This document shows positions 1 through 5,962 of a stretch of DNA of 8,579 bases, piece after piece; positions within the stretch are counted from its first letter, which is position 1; every line of letters begins with the position of its first letter. The DNA comes from an uncultured Bacilli bacterium (GTDB lineage Bacteria; Bacillota_I; Bacilli_A; RF39; UBA660). The notes under the pieces were generated by a model. It had not been told where the DNA came from and made no database searches. It saw nothing but the letters and a program-made list of their open reading frames with translations. The stretch covers positions 1 through 8,579 of the forward strand of contig CALVQZ010000127.1 of assembly GCA_944358275.1 (NCBI GenBank), written 5' to 3'. The position numbers and the translations under genes are program-made.

Positions 1-6
1 ATTTAA

Positions 7-15
7 TGTTAAAAT
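7..15 (+). promoter_or_regulatory. putative extended -10 promoter of the tRNA-Glu gene
   Basis: TAAAAT at 10-15 is preceded by TG at 7-8 with one base between, which is the extended -10 arrangement. Initiation would fall near 21-22, giving a leader of about 22 nt before the tRNA. Any -35 element would lie outside the window, so only half of the promoter can be judged. Confidence 0.4.
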
Positions 16-43
16 AGTAGTGTCTTTTAAAAAAGTTATTTAT

Positions 44-119
44 GGCCTGTTGGTGAAGTGGTTAACACATCACCCTCTCAAGGTGACATTCATGGGTTCA
101 AGTCCCATACAGGCTACCA
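44..119 (+). tRNA. tRNA-Glu (anticodon CUC)
   Basis: A complete cloverleaf of 76 nt with an encoded 3' CCA (117-119). The acceptor arm is GGCCTGT (44-50) with ACAGGCT (109-115), including a G-U first pair; the discriminator base is A116. The D stem is GTG/CAC, and the anticodon stem TCACC (70-74) pairs with GGTGA (82-86). The seven-base loop CTCTCAA (75-81) puts the anticodon CTC at 77-79, so it reads GAG. The T arm ATGGG-TTCAAGT-CCCAT is perfect. The overall sequence follows bacterial tRNA-Glu closely. A CUC isoacceptor is notable because GAG is a minor codon in the neighbouring genes and many AT-rich genomes manage with UUC alone. Confidence 0.95.
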
Positions 120-129
120 TATGTTTATT

Positions 130-153
130 AAGTCTATTTTGTAGACTTTTTTT
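130..153 (+). terminator. Rho-independent terminator of the tRNA gene
   Basis: AAGTCTA (130-136) pairs with TAGACTT (142-148) around a five-base loop TTTTG, and the T run continues to 153 (seven Ts from 147). It begins 11 nt after the tRNA CCA, as expected for the end of a single tRNA transcript. Confidence 0.8.
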
Positions 154-183
154 AATACTTATGTTTTTTAATGCATATAATAA

Positions 184-208
184 AAAATGCAAGTACTCCT
201 TGCATTTT
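184..208. terminator. terminator-like hairpin, possibly bidirectional
   Basis: AAAATGCAAG (184-193) pairs perfectly with CTTGCATTTT (199-208) around the five-base loop TACTC. The A-rich 5' arm and T-rich 3' arm give a U tail on either strand, so it could act as a back-up terminator for the tRNA or end leftward transcription. No leftward gene is visible in this part of the window. Confidence 0.5.
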
Positions 209-226
209 AATTGTAAAAATATAGAA

Positions 227-313
227 GTCGGCCCCCCTGAAGAGCGACCTCAAAAAGAATAAAAAGGGATTGGCTAGTGTGATACTAGCAGCCAAACCGA
301 TAACTAGATTTGG
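227..313 (+). other. GC-rich foldable island upstream of recG; possible structured RNA of unknown class
   Basis: This stretch is clearly richer in G and C than its surroundings, which in an AT-rich genome often marks structured RNA. Visible pairings are GTCG (227-230) with CGAC (245-248) closing a 14-base loop with six Cs; CCCT (235-238) of that loop with AGGG (265-268), which would form a pseudoknot; and TTGG-CTAGT (270-278) with ACTAG-CAG-CCAA (284-295) around loop GTGAT. CCAAA (292-296) could instead pair with TTTGG (309-313), so two folds exclude each other. I could not match it to a riboswitch, SRP RNA, tmRNA or 6S consensus from memory. No protein-coding reading is convincing here. It could be a small RNA, a recG leader element, or chance. 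Confidence 0.35.
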
Positions 314-379
314 TACTGAATATAATACTCATGAAAATGTACTTTGTCAACAACTTTTTTCAAAAAAAAACAATTTTTT

Positions 380-388
380 TGGTATAAT
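380..388 (+). promoter_or_regulatory. extended -10 promoter of recG
   Basis: TGGTATAAT contains a consensus -10 (383-388) with the extended TG at 380-381. A weak -35 candidate TTCAAA (359-364) lies 18 nt upstream. Predicted initiation near 395 leaves a leader of only about 13 nt that starts at the Shine-Dalgarno sequence. A second TATAAT at 321-326 lacks a clear -35 and would give a leader of about 75 nt. Confidence 0.6.
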
Positions 389-407
389 CATATTAGGCGG
401 TGATTAA

Positions 408-2387
408 ATGGAAGAATTACAATATTTAAAAGGAGTTGGTCCTAAAACTTTATCACTATTAAATAAACTAAATATATTTACTATAGAAGATTTAATATCA
501 CATTATCCATATAGATATGAAGTATTAAAAAGAAGTAATATAAGCGAGTTAATTCAAGATGATAAGATAATAATAGATGGTATAGTAGAAACTATTCCTA
601 TAGTATATAGATTTAAAGGTAATATGAATAAGATGCAGTTTAATATAAATATAGGTGCAAACATATTAAAAGTAATAATATTTAATAGAGCTTTCTTAAA
701 AACACATTTAACTATTTCTAAAAAAATAGTAGTAATAGGGAAATATGATTTAAAAAATAATACTATAGTCGCATCTGATATTATGTTTAATATAAACATA
801 GATGTACCTAAAATAATACCCATTTATAAAACTACTGAAGGTTTAAATAAAAAAGTATTACATACACTTATAAATAATGGAATAGAAAAATATAAAGTTA
901 CTGATTATGTACCAAATTATATTTCAATTGAAAATTCATTTATAGATAAATATAGTGCATTACAAAATATTCATAATCCTAGTAATGTAGATATTACAAA
1001 AAAATCTATGTTAAGACTTAAATATGAAGAACTATTTATGTTTATGCTTAAAATAAATGCATTAAGAGAAAAAAATAGTGAATATACAAAAGGATATAAC
1101 AGAAATATAGATATAAATAAGATAAATGAGTTAATAGAAACTCTTCCATTTAAACTAACATCTGATCAAGAGAAAGTATTAAATGAAATAATAGATGATT
1201 TAAATAGTAATAGAAGAATGAATCGCCTCCTTCAGGGGGATGTGGGTAGTGGTAAGACAATAGTTGCACTATTATCTATTTATGGAATGATAAATTCACA
1301 CTATCAATGTGCTTTAATGGCACCTACTGAAATACTTGCTAATCAACATTACGAAAGTTTTAAAAAGATAATACCAAATTTAAGAGTAGAATTACTAATA
1401 GGCAGTAAAACAAAAAAGCAAAAAGAACAAATAAATAAAAGATTAGAAAATAATGAAATAGATTTAATTATAGGTACACATGCACTTATAGAAGATAGTG
1501 TTATATTTAATAATCTTGGTTTAATAATAACAGATGAACAGCATAGATTTGGAGTTAATCAAAGAAATAATTTAAAGAATAAAGGAATATTTCCAGATAT
1601 ACTTTATATGAGTGCAACTCCAATACCAAGAACTTATGCACTTACTATATATGCAGATATGGATATAAGTACTATAAAAACACTTCCAAAAGGAAGAAAA
1701 GAAATAAAAACAATTGTAAAAAGTGAAGATGATATTAAAGATGTACTTACTATGATAAAAAAAGAATTAGATTTATCTCATCAAATATATGTAGTCGCAC
1801 CACTTATAGAAGGTGAAAATAACGATAGTGTAACAAAGTTAGTAAGACAATATTCACTAGCATTTAAAAAATATAATATAGGTATGCTCCATGGGAAATT
1901 AAAAAAGGAAGAAAAAGAAAACATAATGTTTAAGTTCATAAATAAAGAAATAGATATTTTAATAAGTACAACAGTAATAGAAGTAGGTGTAGATGTTAAA
2001 AATGCTACTATGATAGTCGTACATAATGCACACCTTTTTGGGTTATCTCAACTTCATCAATTAAGAGGAAGGGTAGGAAGAAACTCATTTGATTCATATT
2101 GTATTTTAATAGGAAATAAGAGTAATGAAAGATTAAAGATAATGGAAAGTACTACAGATGGATTTCAAATAAGCGAAGAAGATTTCAAATTAAGAGGGTC
2201 TGGAGACATATTTGGTGTAAGACAAAGTGGAGATATGAATTTTAAAATTGCAGATATAAAGAAAGATTATAAAATATTACAAAAAGCTAATGTAGATGCT
2301 AAAGAATTTTTAAAGAAAGAGTCCTTAGATGATTATATACATATAAAAAATGAATTGTCTAAGAGTTTAAATATAACTCATGTTTAA
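408..2387 (+). CDS. recG: ATP-dependent DNA helicase RecG
   Basis: RecG is a cytoplasmic superfamily 2 helicase/translocase that remodels stalled replication forks and Holliday junctions. The N-terminal part (about 1-230) carries the helix-hairpin-helix-like opening (KGVGPKT at 9-15) and the OB-type wedge domain. The motor follows: Walker A GDVGSGKT (277-284), DEQH box (376-379), SATPIPRT (402-409), TTVIEVGVDV (521-530) and QLRGRVGR (551-558). The RecG-typical GSGD..G.RQSG segment is at 597-608. At 659 residues it is slightly shorter than the usual 670-690, with all motifs intact. The ATG at 408 is supported by AGGCGGTGAT (395-404), one mismatch from the ideal Shine-Dalgarno. Its last eight bases overlap the start of the radical SAM gene, implying an operon. 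A short stretch around Walker A (1221-1256) uses unusually GC-rich codons. Confidence 0.97.
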   Translation: MEELQYLKGVGPKTLSLLNKLNIFTIEDLISHYPYRYEVLKRSNISELIQDDKIIIDGIVETIPIVYRFKGNMNKMQFNINIGANILKVIIFNRAFLKTHLTISKKIVVIGKYDLKNNTIVASDIMFNINIDVPKIIPIYKTTEGLNKKVLHTLINNGIEKYKVTDYVPNYISIENSFIDKYSALQNIHNPSNVDITKKSMLRLKYEELFMFMLKINALREKNSEYTKGYNRNIDINKINELIETLPFKLTSDQEKVLNEIIDDLNSNRRMNRLLQGDVGSGKTIVALLSIYGMINSHYQCALMAPTEILANQHYESFKKIIPNLRVELLIGSKTKKQKEQINKRLENNEIDLIIGTHALIEDSVIFNNLGLIITDEQHRFGVNQRNNLKNKGIFPDILYMSATPIPRTYALTIYADMDISTIKTLPKGRKEIKTIVKSEDDIKDVLTMIKKELDLSHQIYVVAPLIEGENNDSVTKLVRQYSLAFKKYNIGMLHGKLKKEEKENIMFKFINKEIDILISTTVIEVGVDVKNATMIVVHNAHLFGLSQLHQLRGRVGRNSFDSYCILIGNKSNERLKIMESTTDGFQISEEDFKLRGSGDIFGVRQSGDMNFKIADIKKDYKILQKANVDAKEFLKKESLDDYIHIKNELSKSLNITHV

Positions 2388-3171
2388 TAGAATTTATATA
2401 GAAATAACAAATATATGCAATTTAAATTGTGATTTTTGTCCTATTACAAATAGAAAAAAGAAAAGTATGACAAAAGAAGAATTTGAGATTATAATAAAAA
2501 AAATAAAAGATTATACAAATCATATTTATCTACATGTAAAAGGAGAACCACTAATGCATAATGATTTAGATAGCTTATTAAAAATAGCAAATAAATATAA
2601 TCTGAATGTAAATATAACTACTAATGCTAGACTTTTAAAAGATAAATTAGATATAATAAATAAAAACAAAGTAAGACAATTAAATATATCACTTCATAGT
2701 TTTAAATCTTTAAAAGAAATAGAAGAATTATTAAATACACTAGATAAAATAAAAGATATATATATATCATTAAGATTATGGAATAATAAAGATAATAGTG
2801 AAATATTAAAATTATTAGAAAAGCATTATAATAAAAAAATAATTTTAACTAACAAAAGATTTACAATTAGTGATAATATATATTTAGATAAAGATATATT
2901 ATTTGAATGGCCTACTTTAAATAAAGATATAATATCTAATTATGGAACTTGTAAAGGTGCTAAAAAACAACTTGCAATACTTGTAGATGGAAAAGTAGTG
3001 CCTTGTTGCTTAGATAATGATGGAATTATGAATTTAGGTAATATATTTAATAGTAGTCTAGAAGAAATATTAAATAGTACTAGATATAAAAATATAGTAA
3101 GTGGATTTAATAATAATAAATTAACAGAAGATTTATGTAAAAGATGTGAGTATAGAAATAGATTTAATTAG
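2380..3171 (+). CDS. radical SAM/SPASM domain protein, substrate unknown
   Basis: A 263-residue radical SAM enzyme. The cluster motif is near the N-terminus: C13-x3-C17-x2-C20 (CNLNCDFC), which would hold the 4Fe-4S cluster that cleaves S-adenosylmethionine. GEPLMH (55-60) matches the SAM-binding GGEP-type motif. The C-terminal part has a SPASM-like arrangement: C191, then LVDGKVVPCC with C209/C210, a GN.. segment around 220, and C253-x2-C256, suggesting an auxiliary cluster. This architecture is known from peptide- and protein-modifying enzymes such as the PqqE and anaerobic sulfatase-maturase relatives, but there is no precursor peptide or obvious target beside it, so I give no substrate. 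The ATG lies inside the end of recG (8-bp overlap) and has no good Shine-Dalgarno of its own; translation is probably coupled to recG. The next gene begins 9 bp after its stop. Confidence 0.88.
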   Translation: MFNRIYIEITNICNLNCDFCPITNRKKKSMTKEEFEIIIKKIKDYTNHIYLHVKGEPLMHNDLDSLLKIANKYNLNVNITTNARLLKDKLDIINKNKVRQLNISLHSFKSLKEIEELLNTLDKIKDIYISLRLWNNKDNSEILKLLEKHYNKKIILTNKRFTISDNIYLDKDILFEWPTLNKDIISNYGTCKGAKKQLAILVDGKVVPCCLDNDGIMNLGNIFNSSLEEILNSTRYKNIVSGFNNNKLTEDLCKRCEYRNRFN

Positions 3172-3180
3172 AGGTGTATT

Positions 3181-4041
3181 ATGATTAAAGAAACTAAAAC
3201 ACATATATATTCAAAAAAAGTTAATAAACCAATAAAACTTTTAGTATTTAGCGATATACATTATTCAGGAGAAAAAGATATAAAAAAGTTAGAATATCTT
3301 TATGAGAATGTAAAAAAATATGATGTAGATTATATATGTATCCCAGGGGATATAGTTGATATTCAAGGAATTAAATATGATTATTTAATAAAATGGTTAA
3401 TGAAATTAGGAAAAATTCACCCAGTTATATTATCATTAGGTAATCATGATATAAGAAAAAAGAAAAAAAGTTTTTTTGATAAAGATTTATGGGATAAAAT
3501 AGAAGAAATAGATAATGTGTTTTTATTAAATAATACTTGTAAAAGTTTTAAAGATATTTATTTTTTTGGATTTACACAATCATATAATTATTATCACGAA
3601 TACTTAAGAGAAAACAAAAAATTGATGCAAAAAGAAATAGAAGAACATGGCGTATGTGATAGGATGCCAAATAAATTTAGTGTACTTCTTATGCATTCTC
3701 CTATATGTATTAAAGATAAAATAATAAGTACAAAGTTAAATGAATATGATTTAATCCTATCAGGGCATATGCATAATGGAGTAGTACCACCAATACTAGA
3801 TGAAATATTTGATAATAATGTAGGTATAGTTGCCCCAAATAAAACTTTATTTCCAAAAGTAGCAAGAGGTATAATAAAAAAAGATAATACTATAGTAATA
3901 TCTTCTGGAGTAACAAAAATATCATCAAATACAGGTAGATTATTAAGATTTTTAAATATATTCTTTCCAATAGGAATAAATTATATAAAAATATCAAATG
4001 AGAAAAAAGATGATAAAAAAGAAATAAGATATTATAGATAA
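3181..4041 (+). CDS. calcineurin-like metallophosphoesterase
   Basis: A 286-residue member of the binuclear metal phosphoesterase superfamily. All signature blocks are present in order: D25-x-H27 (SDIH), GD..D (56-60), GNHD (87-90), H172 in MHSP, and GHMH (195-198). These residues coordinate two metal ions and activate water for phosphoester hydrolysis. The layout resembles YkuE-type proteins, but there is no obvious signal peptide or N-terminal membrane anchor, so a cytosolic protein is likely; a moderately hydrophobic patch lies near 254-270. The substrate cannot be read from sequence. GAGGTG (3171-3176), overlapping the preceding stop codon, provides a Shine-Dalgarno for ATG 3181. It is probably the last gene of a recG-led operon, being followed by a hairpin and an AT-rich gap. 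Confidence 0.9.
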   Translation: MIKETKTHIYSKKVNKPIKLLVFSDIHYSGEKDIKKLEYLYENVKKYDVDYICIPGDIVDIQGIKYDYLIKWLMKLGKIHPVILSLGNHDIRKKKKSFFDKDLWDKIEEIDNVFLLNNTCKSFKDIYFFGFTQSYNYYHEYLRENKKLMQKEIEEHGVCDRMPNKFSVLLMHSPICIKDKIISTKLNEYDLILSGHMHNGVVPPILDEIFDNNVGIVAPNKTLFPKVARGIIKKDNTIVISSGVTKISSNTGRLLRFLNIFFPIGINYIKISNEKKDDKKEIRYYR

Positions 4042-4116
4042 AAAAGGAAAGGAAAAATATAAAGTAAACTCTATGTACTTTTTAAATGAGAATAAATGTA
4101 AAATTATAAATTATAT

Positions 4117-4150
4117 AATATAGGTAAACAAATTAGTAATTACCTATATT
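4117..4150 (+). terminator. putative terminator after the metallophosphoesterase gene
   Basis: AATATAGGTAA (4117-4127) pairs perfectly with TTACCTATATT (4140-4150), 11 bp around a 12-base loop. The T tail is short (4149-4152), and the stem has only four G-C pairs, so strength is uncertain. It sits between the recG trio and the promoter of the next gene, where a terminator is expected. Confidence 0.5.
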
Positions 4151-4216
4151 TTATGGATAAAAAAACAAATAAAATAATTCGCGAAAATCATATACACTTT
4201 AATATATTTTTTTAAA

Positions 4217-4245
4217 TTGAAAAAAATTTATATAAGTGATATCAT
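4217..4245 (+). promoter_or_regulatory. sigma-A type promoter of the TtcA-like gene
   Basis: TTGAAA (4217-4222), a 17-base spacer and TATCAT (4240-4245) make a good housekeeping promoter. Predicted initiation near 4252 gives a leader of about 18 nt carrying the Shine-Dalgarno GGAAGTGAT (4258-4266). An 8-bp palindrome TTCGCGAA lies about 30 bp upstream at 4178-4185. Confidence 0.7.
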
Positions 4246-4269
4246 ACTAATAAAGTTGGAAGTGATATT

Positions 4270-5070
4270 GTGAACGTACAAAAAAGTATAATAAAAAAGT
4301 ATAGAAGAAAGATTTGGAGTAAGTTTGTTAAAGTTATTAAAGAATATAATTTAATAACTGAAGGCGATAAGATTGCTGTATGTATAAGTGGTGGAAAAGA
4401 TTCTTTTTTGCTTGCAAAATGTTTAGAAGAATTAAAAAGACATGGACAATTTAAGTTTGATTTAGAATATATATGTATGAATCCAGGCTATAAGAAAGAA
4501 AATATGGATAAGATACTTTCTAATGCTAAATTGTTAGGAATTGATTTAAAAGTATTTGAAAGTAATATATTTTCTGTAGTTAAGAATAATGCAGAAGATT
4601 CTCCATGTTATTTGTGTGCACGTATGAGAAGAGGATTTTTATATAGTAAAGCTAAGGAATTAGGTTGTAATAAAATTGCTTTAGGGCATCATTTTAATGA
4701 TGTTATTGAAACAGCACTATTAAATATAATATATGCAGGTAGATTTGGTGGTATGCCTCCAAAGTTAAGAAGTGAGAATTTTTCTGGTATGGAGTTAATT
4801 AGACCTCTTTATATGGTAAAAGAAGAGGATATTACTAGTTGGGCAAATTATAATAATTTAGAGTTTATAGATTGCGCTTGTATAATTAGTAATAAAAAAA
4901 ATGATTCTAAAAGAAATTATGTTAAGTTGATGATTAAAGAAATGATTAAGGACAATAAGAATGCTGATATAAATATATTTAGAAGTTTAGAAAATATAAA
5001 TTTGAATACTGTAAACGGGTATGAGAAAGATAATGTAAAATTTAAGTTTAATGACTTGTATAAAGAATAA
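4270..5070 (+). CDS. TtcA-family tRNA 2-thiolation protein (PP-loop ATPase)
   Basis: A 266-residue PP-loop ATPase of the TtcA/TtuA group, which activates a tRNA base by adenylation and replaces oxygen with sulfur using a 4Fe-4S cluster. The PP-loop SGGKDS is at 40-45. PCYLC gives C113 and C116, the CxxC pair typical of this family, and the third cluster ligand is probably C202 or C204 in DCAC, followed by the usual SKR (213-215). LGHH.ND..ET (138-147) is the second conserved nucleotide/tRNA-site block. E. coli TtcA makes 2-thiocytidine at position 32; Firmicute homologues share the fold, but their exact base is less certain, so no symbol is assigned. The start is GTG 4270, chosen because GGAAGTGAT lies just upstream (4258-4266). 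It has its own promoter and no clear terminator before the 6S RNA gene, whose -35 region lies in its last codons. Confidence 0.88.
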   Translation: MNVQKSIIKKYRRKIWSKFVKVIKEYNLITEGDKIAVCISGGKDSFLLAKCLEELKRHGQFKFDLEYICMNPGYKKENMDKILSNAKLLGIDLKVFESNIFSVVKNNAEDSPCYLCARMRRGFLYSKAKELGCNKIALGHHFNDVIETALLNIIYAGRFGGMPPKLRSENFSGMELIRPLYMVKEEDITSWANYNNLEFIDCACIISNKKNDSKRNYVKLMIKEMIKDNKNADINIFRSLENINLNTVNGYEKDNVKFKFNDLYKE

Positions 5071-5084
5071 TTTCTTGATATAAT
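5056..5084 (+). promoter_or_regulatory. promoter of the 6S RNA gene
   Basis: A consensus TATAAT (5079-5084) with extended TG (5076-5077), and TTGTAT (5056-5061) 17 bases upstream as the -35. Predicted initiation at about 5091 coincides with the first base of the long closing helix of the RNA, which supports both calls. The -35 lies inside the 3' end of the TtcA-like coding region. Confidence 0.75.
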
Positions 5085-5090
5085 TAAGTC

Positions 5091-5260
5091 AACCATAGAT
5101 GTGTTATCATAAATCCGATCTAAGCGAATTATAGGGAATCTAAAGTATAATTGGTGTGACTTCTTACCATTAAGTGCCTAAGAAGCCTAAAAATTATATG
5201 GGGATGCCCACCTTGATGAAAGTCGGGGTTTATCGCTATAACACATCTATGGGTTTAATT
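5091..5260 (+). ncRNA. ssrS: 6S RNA (RNA polymerase regulator)
   Basis: 6S RNA binds housekeeping-sigma RNA polymerase holoenzyme by imitating an open promoter and represses it in slow growth. The fold is visible. A 15-bp perfect closing helix joins 5093-5107 and 5238-5252. After a small internal loop, UAAAUCCGA (5110-5118) pairs with UCGGGGUUUA (5223-5232) with one bulge and one G-U. A large, mostly unpaired central bubble follows, with a small hairpin TGGG-GATG-CCCA (5199-5210) on its 3' side, and the apical stem is CTTCTTA/TAAGAAG (5160-5166/5179-5185). AGAAGCCTAAAA (5181-5192) and CACCTTGA (5209-5216) resemble conserved stretches of E. coli 6S RNA as I recall them. The length of about 165-170 nt fits. 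A 6S RNA near yrvM (tcdA) also fits what I remember of B. subtilis. The 3' end is placed in the T-rich tail and is approximate. Confidence 0.85.
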
Positions 5261-5262
5261 TT
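5238..5262 (+). terminator. 3' arm of the 6S closing helix with T-rich tail; likely 3'-end determinant
   Basis: The 3' arm of the closing helix ends in TATGGG followed by TTTAATTTT (5254-5262). A long helix followed by a T-rich run could end the RNA, though the tail is interrupted by two As and leaky termination would allow readthrough into tcdA 17 bases later. A TATAAT at 5264-5269 is too close to the tcdA start to give anything but a near-leaderless message. Confidence 0.4.
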
Positions 5263-5278
5263 ATATAATGGTGAAAAT

Positions 5279-5962
5279 ATGTGGTTAGATAGATTAAGAA
5301 AAATAATTGATGAGAAAACTCTTTTAAAAATAAAAAATAATACAGTACTCATTATAGGCCTTGGTGGTGTTGGAGGACACGCACTTGAAGCACTTTGTAG
5401 AATGGGTGTTAATAATATAATCATAGTAGATAATGATAAAGTAGATGTTACTAACTTAAATAGACAACTTCTAAGTCTAAATTCTAATATAGGAGAATAT
5501 AAGACAGAAGTAGCAAAGAAAAGAGTAATAGATATAAATAAAGATTGTAATTTAATAATTATAAATAAATTTATAGATAGTACTAATTATTTAGAATTAT
5601 TTAATTACAATATAGATTATGTAATAGATGCATGTGATACAGTAAGTACAAAAATATTACTTATTACTGAGTGTTTAAATAGGAATATTAAGATAATAAG
5701 TTGTATGGGAACAGGTAATAAAACTCATCCTGAAATGCTTGAAATAACTGATTTAAAGAATACTTCTTATGACCCATTATGTAGAGTTATTAGAAATAAG
5801 TTTAAAGATGAAAAAAGAAGGATAATGGTAGTTTATTCAAAAGAAAAAGGTATAAAAATAAAAGATAGAGTACCAGGATCAACTTCTTTAGTACCAAGTG
5901 TTGCAGGTATATTGTGTGCAAGCTATGTGATTAACGATATTATGGAGGGAAGTAATGGCTAA
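5279..5962 (+). CDS. tcdA: tRNA threonylcarbamoyladenosine dehydratase TcdA (YrvM/CsdL type)
   Basis: An E1-like, ThiF-fold enzyme that uses ATP to cyclise N6-threonylcarbamoyladenosine at tRNA position 37 to ct6A. From ATG 5279 the product has 227 residues. The Rossmann motif G.GGVGG is at 27-33, the acidic strand end and adenylate-binding DNDKVDVTNLNRQ at 51-63, and DACD at 117-120. Family members are about 230-270 long and begin, as here, roughly 25 residues before the glycine motif. An in-frame GTG at 5174 would add 35 residues, but these are read from the 6S RNA and look unlike the family, so I reject it. GGTGA (5270-5274) is a modest Shine-Dalgarno for ATG 5279. Its last 8 bp overlap tdk. 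The 6S RNA promoter may also drive this gene. Confidence 0.9.
   Translation: MWLDRLRKIIDEKTLLKIKNNTVLIIGLGGVGGHALEALCRMGVNNIIIVDNDKVDVTNLNRQLLSLNSNIGEYKTEVAKKRVIDINKDCNLIIINKFIDSTNYLELFNYNIDYVIDACDTVSTKILLITECLNRNIKIISCMGTGNKTHPEMLEITDLKNTSYDPLCRVIRNKFKDEKRRIMVVYSKEKGIKIKDRVPGSTSLVPSVAGILCASYVINDIMEGSNG

Noticed and set aside
20..262. An open frame of 80 codons on the + strand across the tRNA region
   Set aside because: It runs through the whole tRNA-Glu and its terminator, has no Shine-Dalgarno and resembles no protein.
270..295. Possible bacterial SRP (4.5S) RNA apical hairpin, because of GGCTAG...AGCAGCC
   Set aside because: The AGCAG-like side is present, but the conserved symmetric loop, GGAA-type tetraloop and long flanking helix are missing.
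554..823. Minus-strand open frame inside recG
   Set aside because: A shadow of recG; the coding strand shows a full helicase and the antisense product has no recognisable features.
5174..5278. GTG start giving tcdA 35 extra residues
   Set aside because: The segment lies within the 6S RNA, is unlike TcdA N-termini, and ATG 5279 gives the expected family start with a nearby GGTGA.
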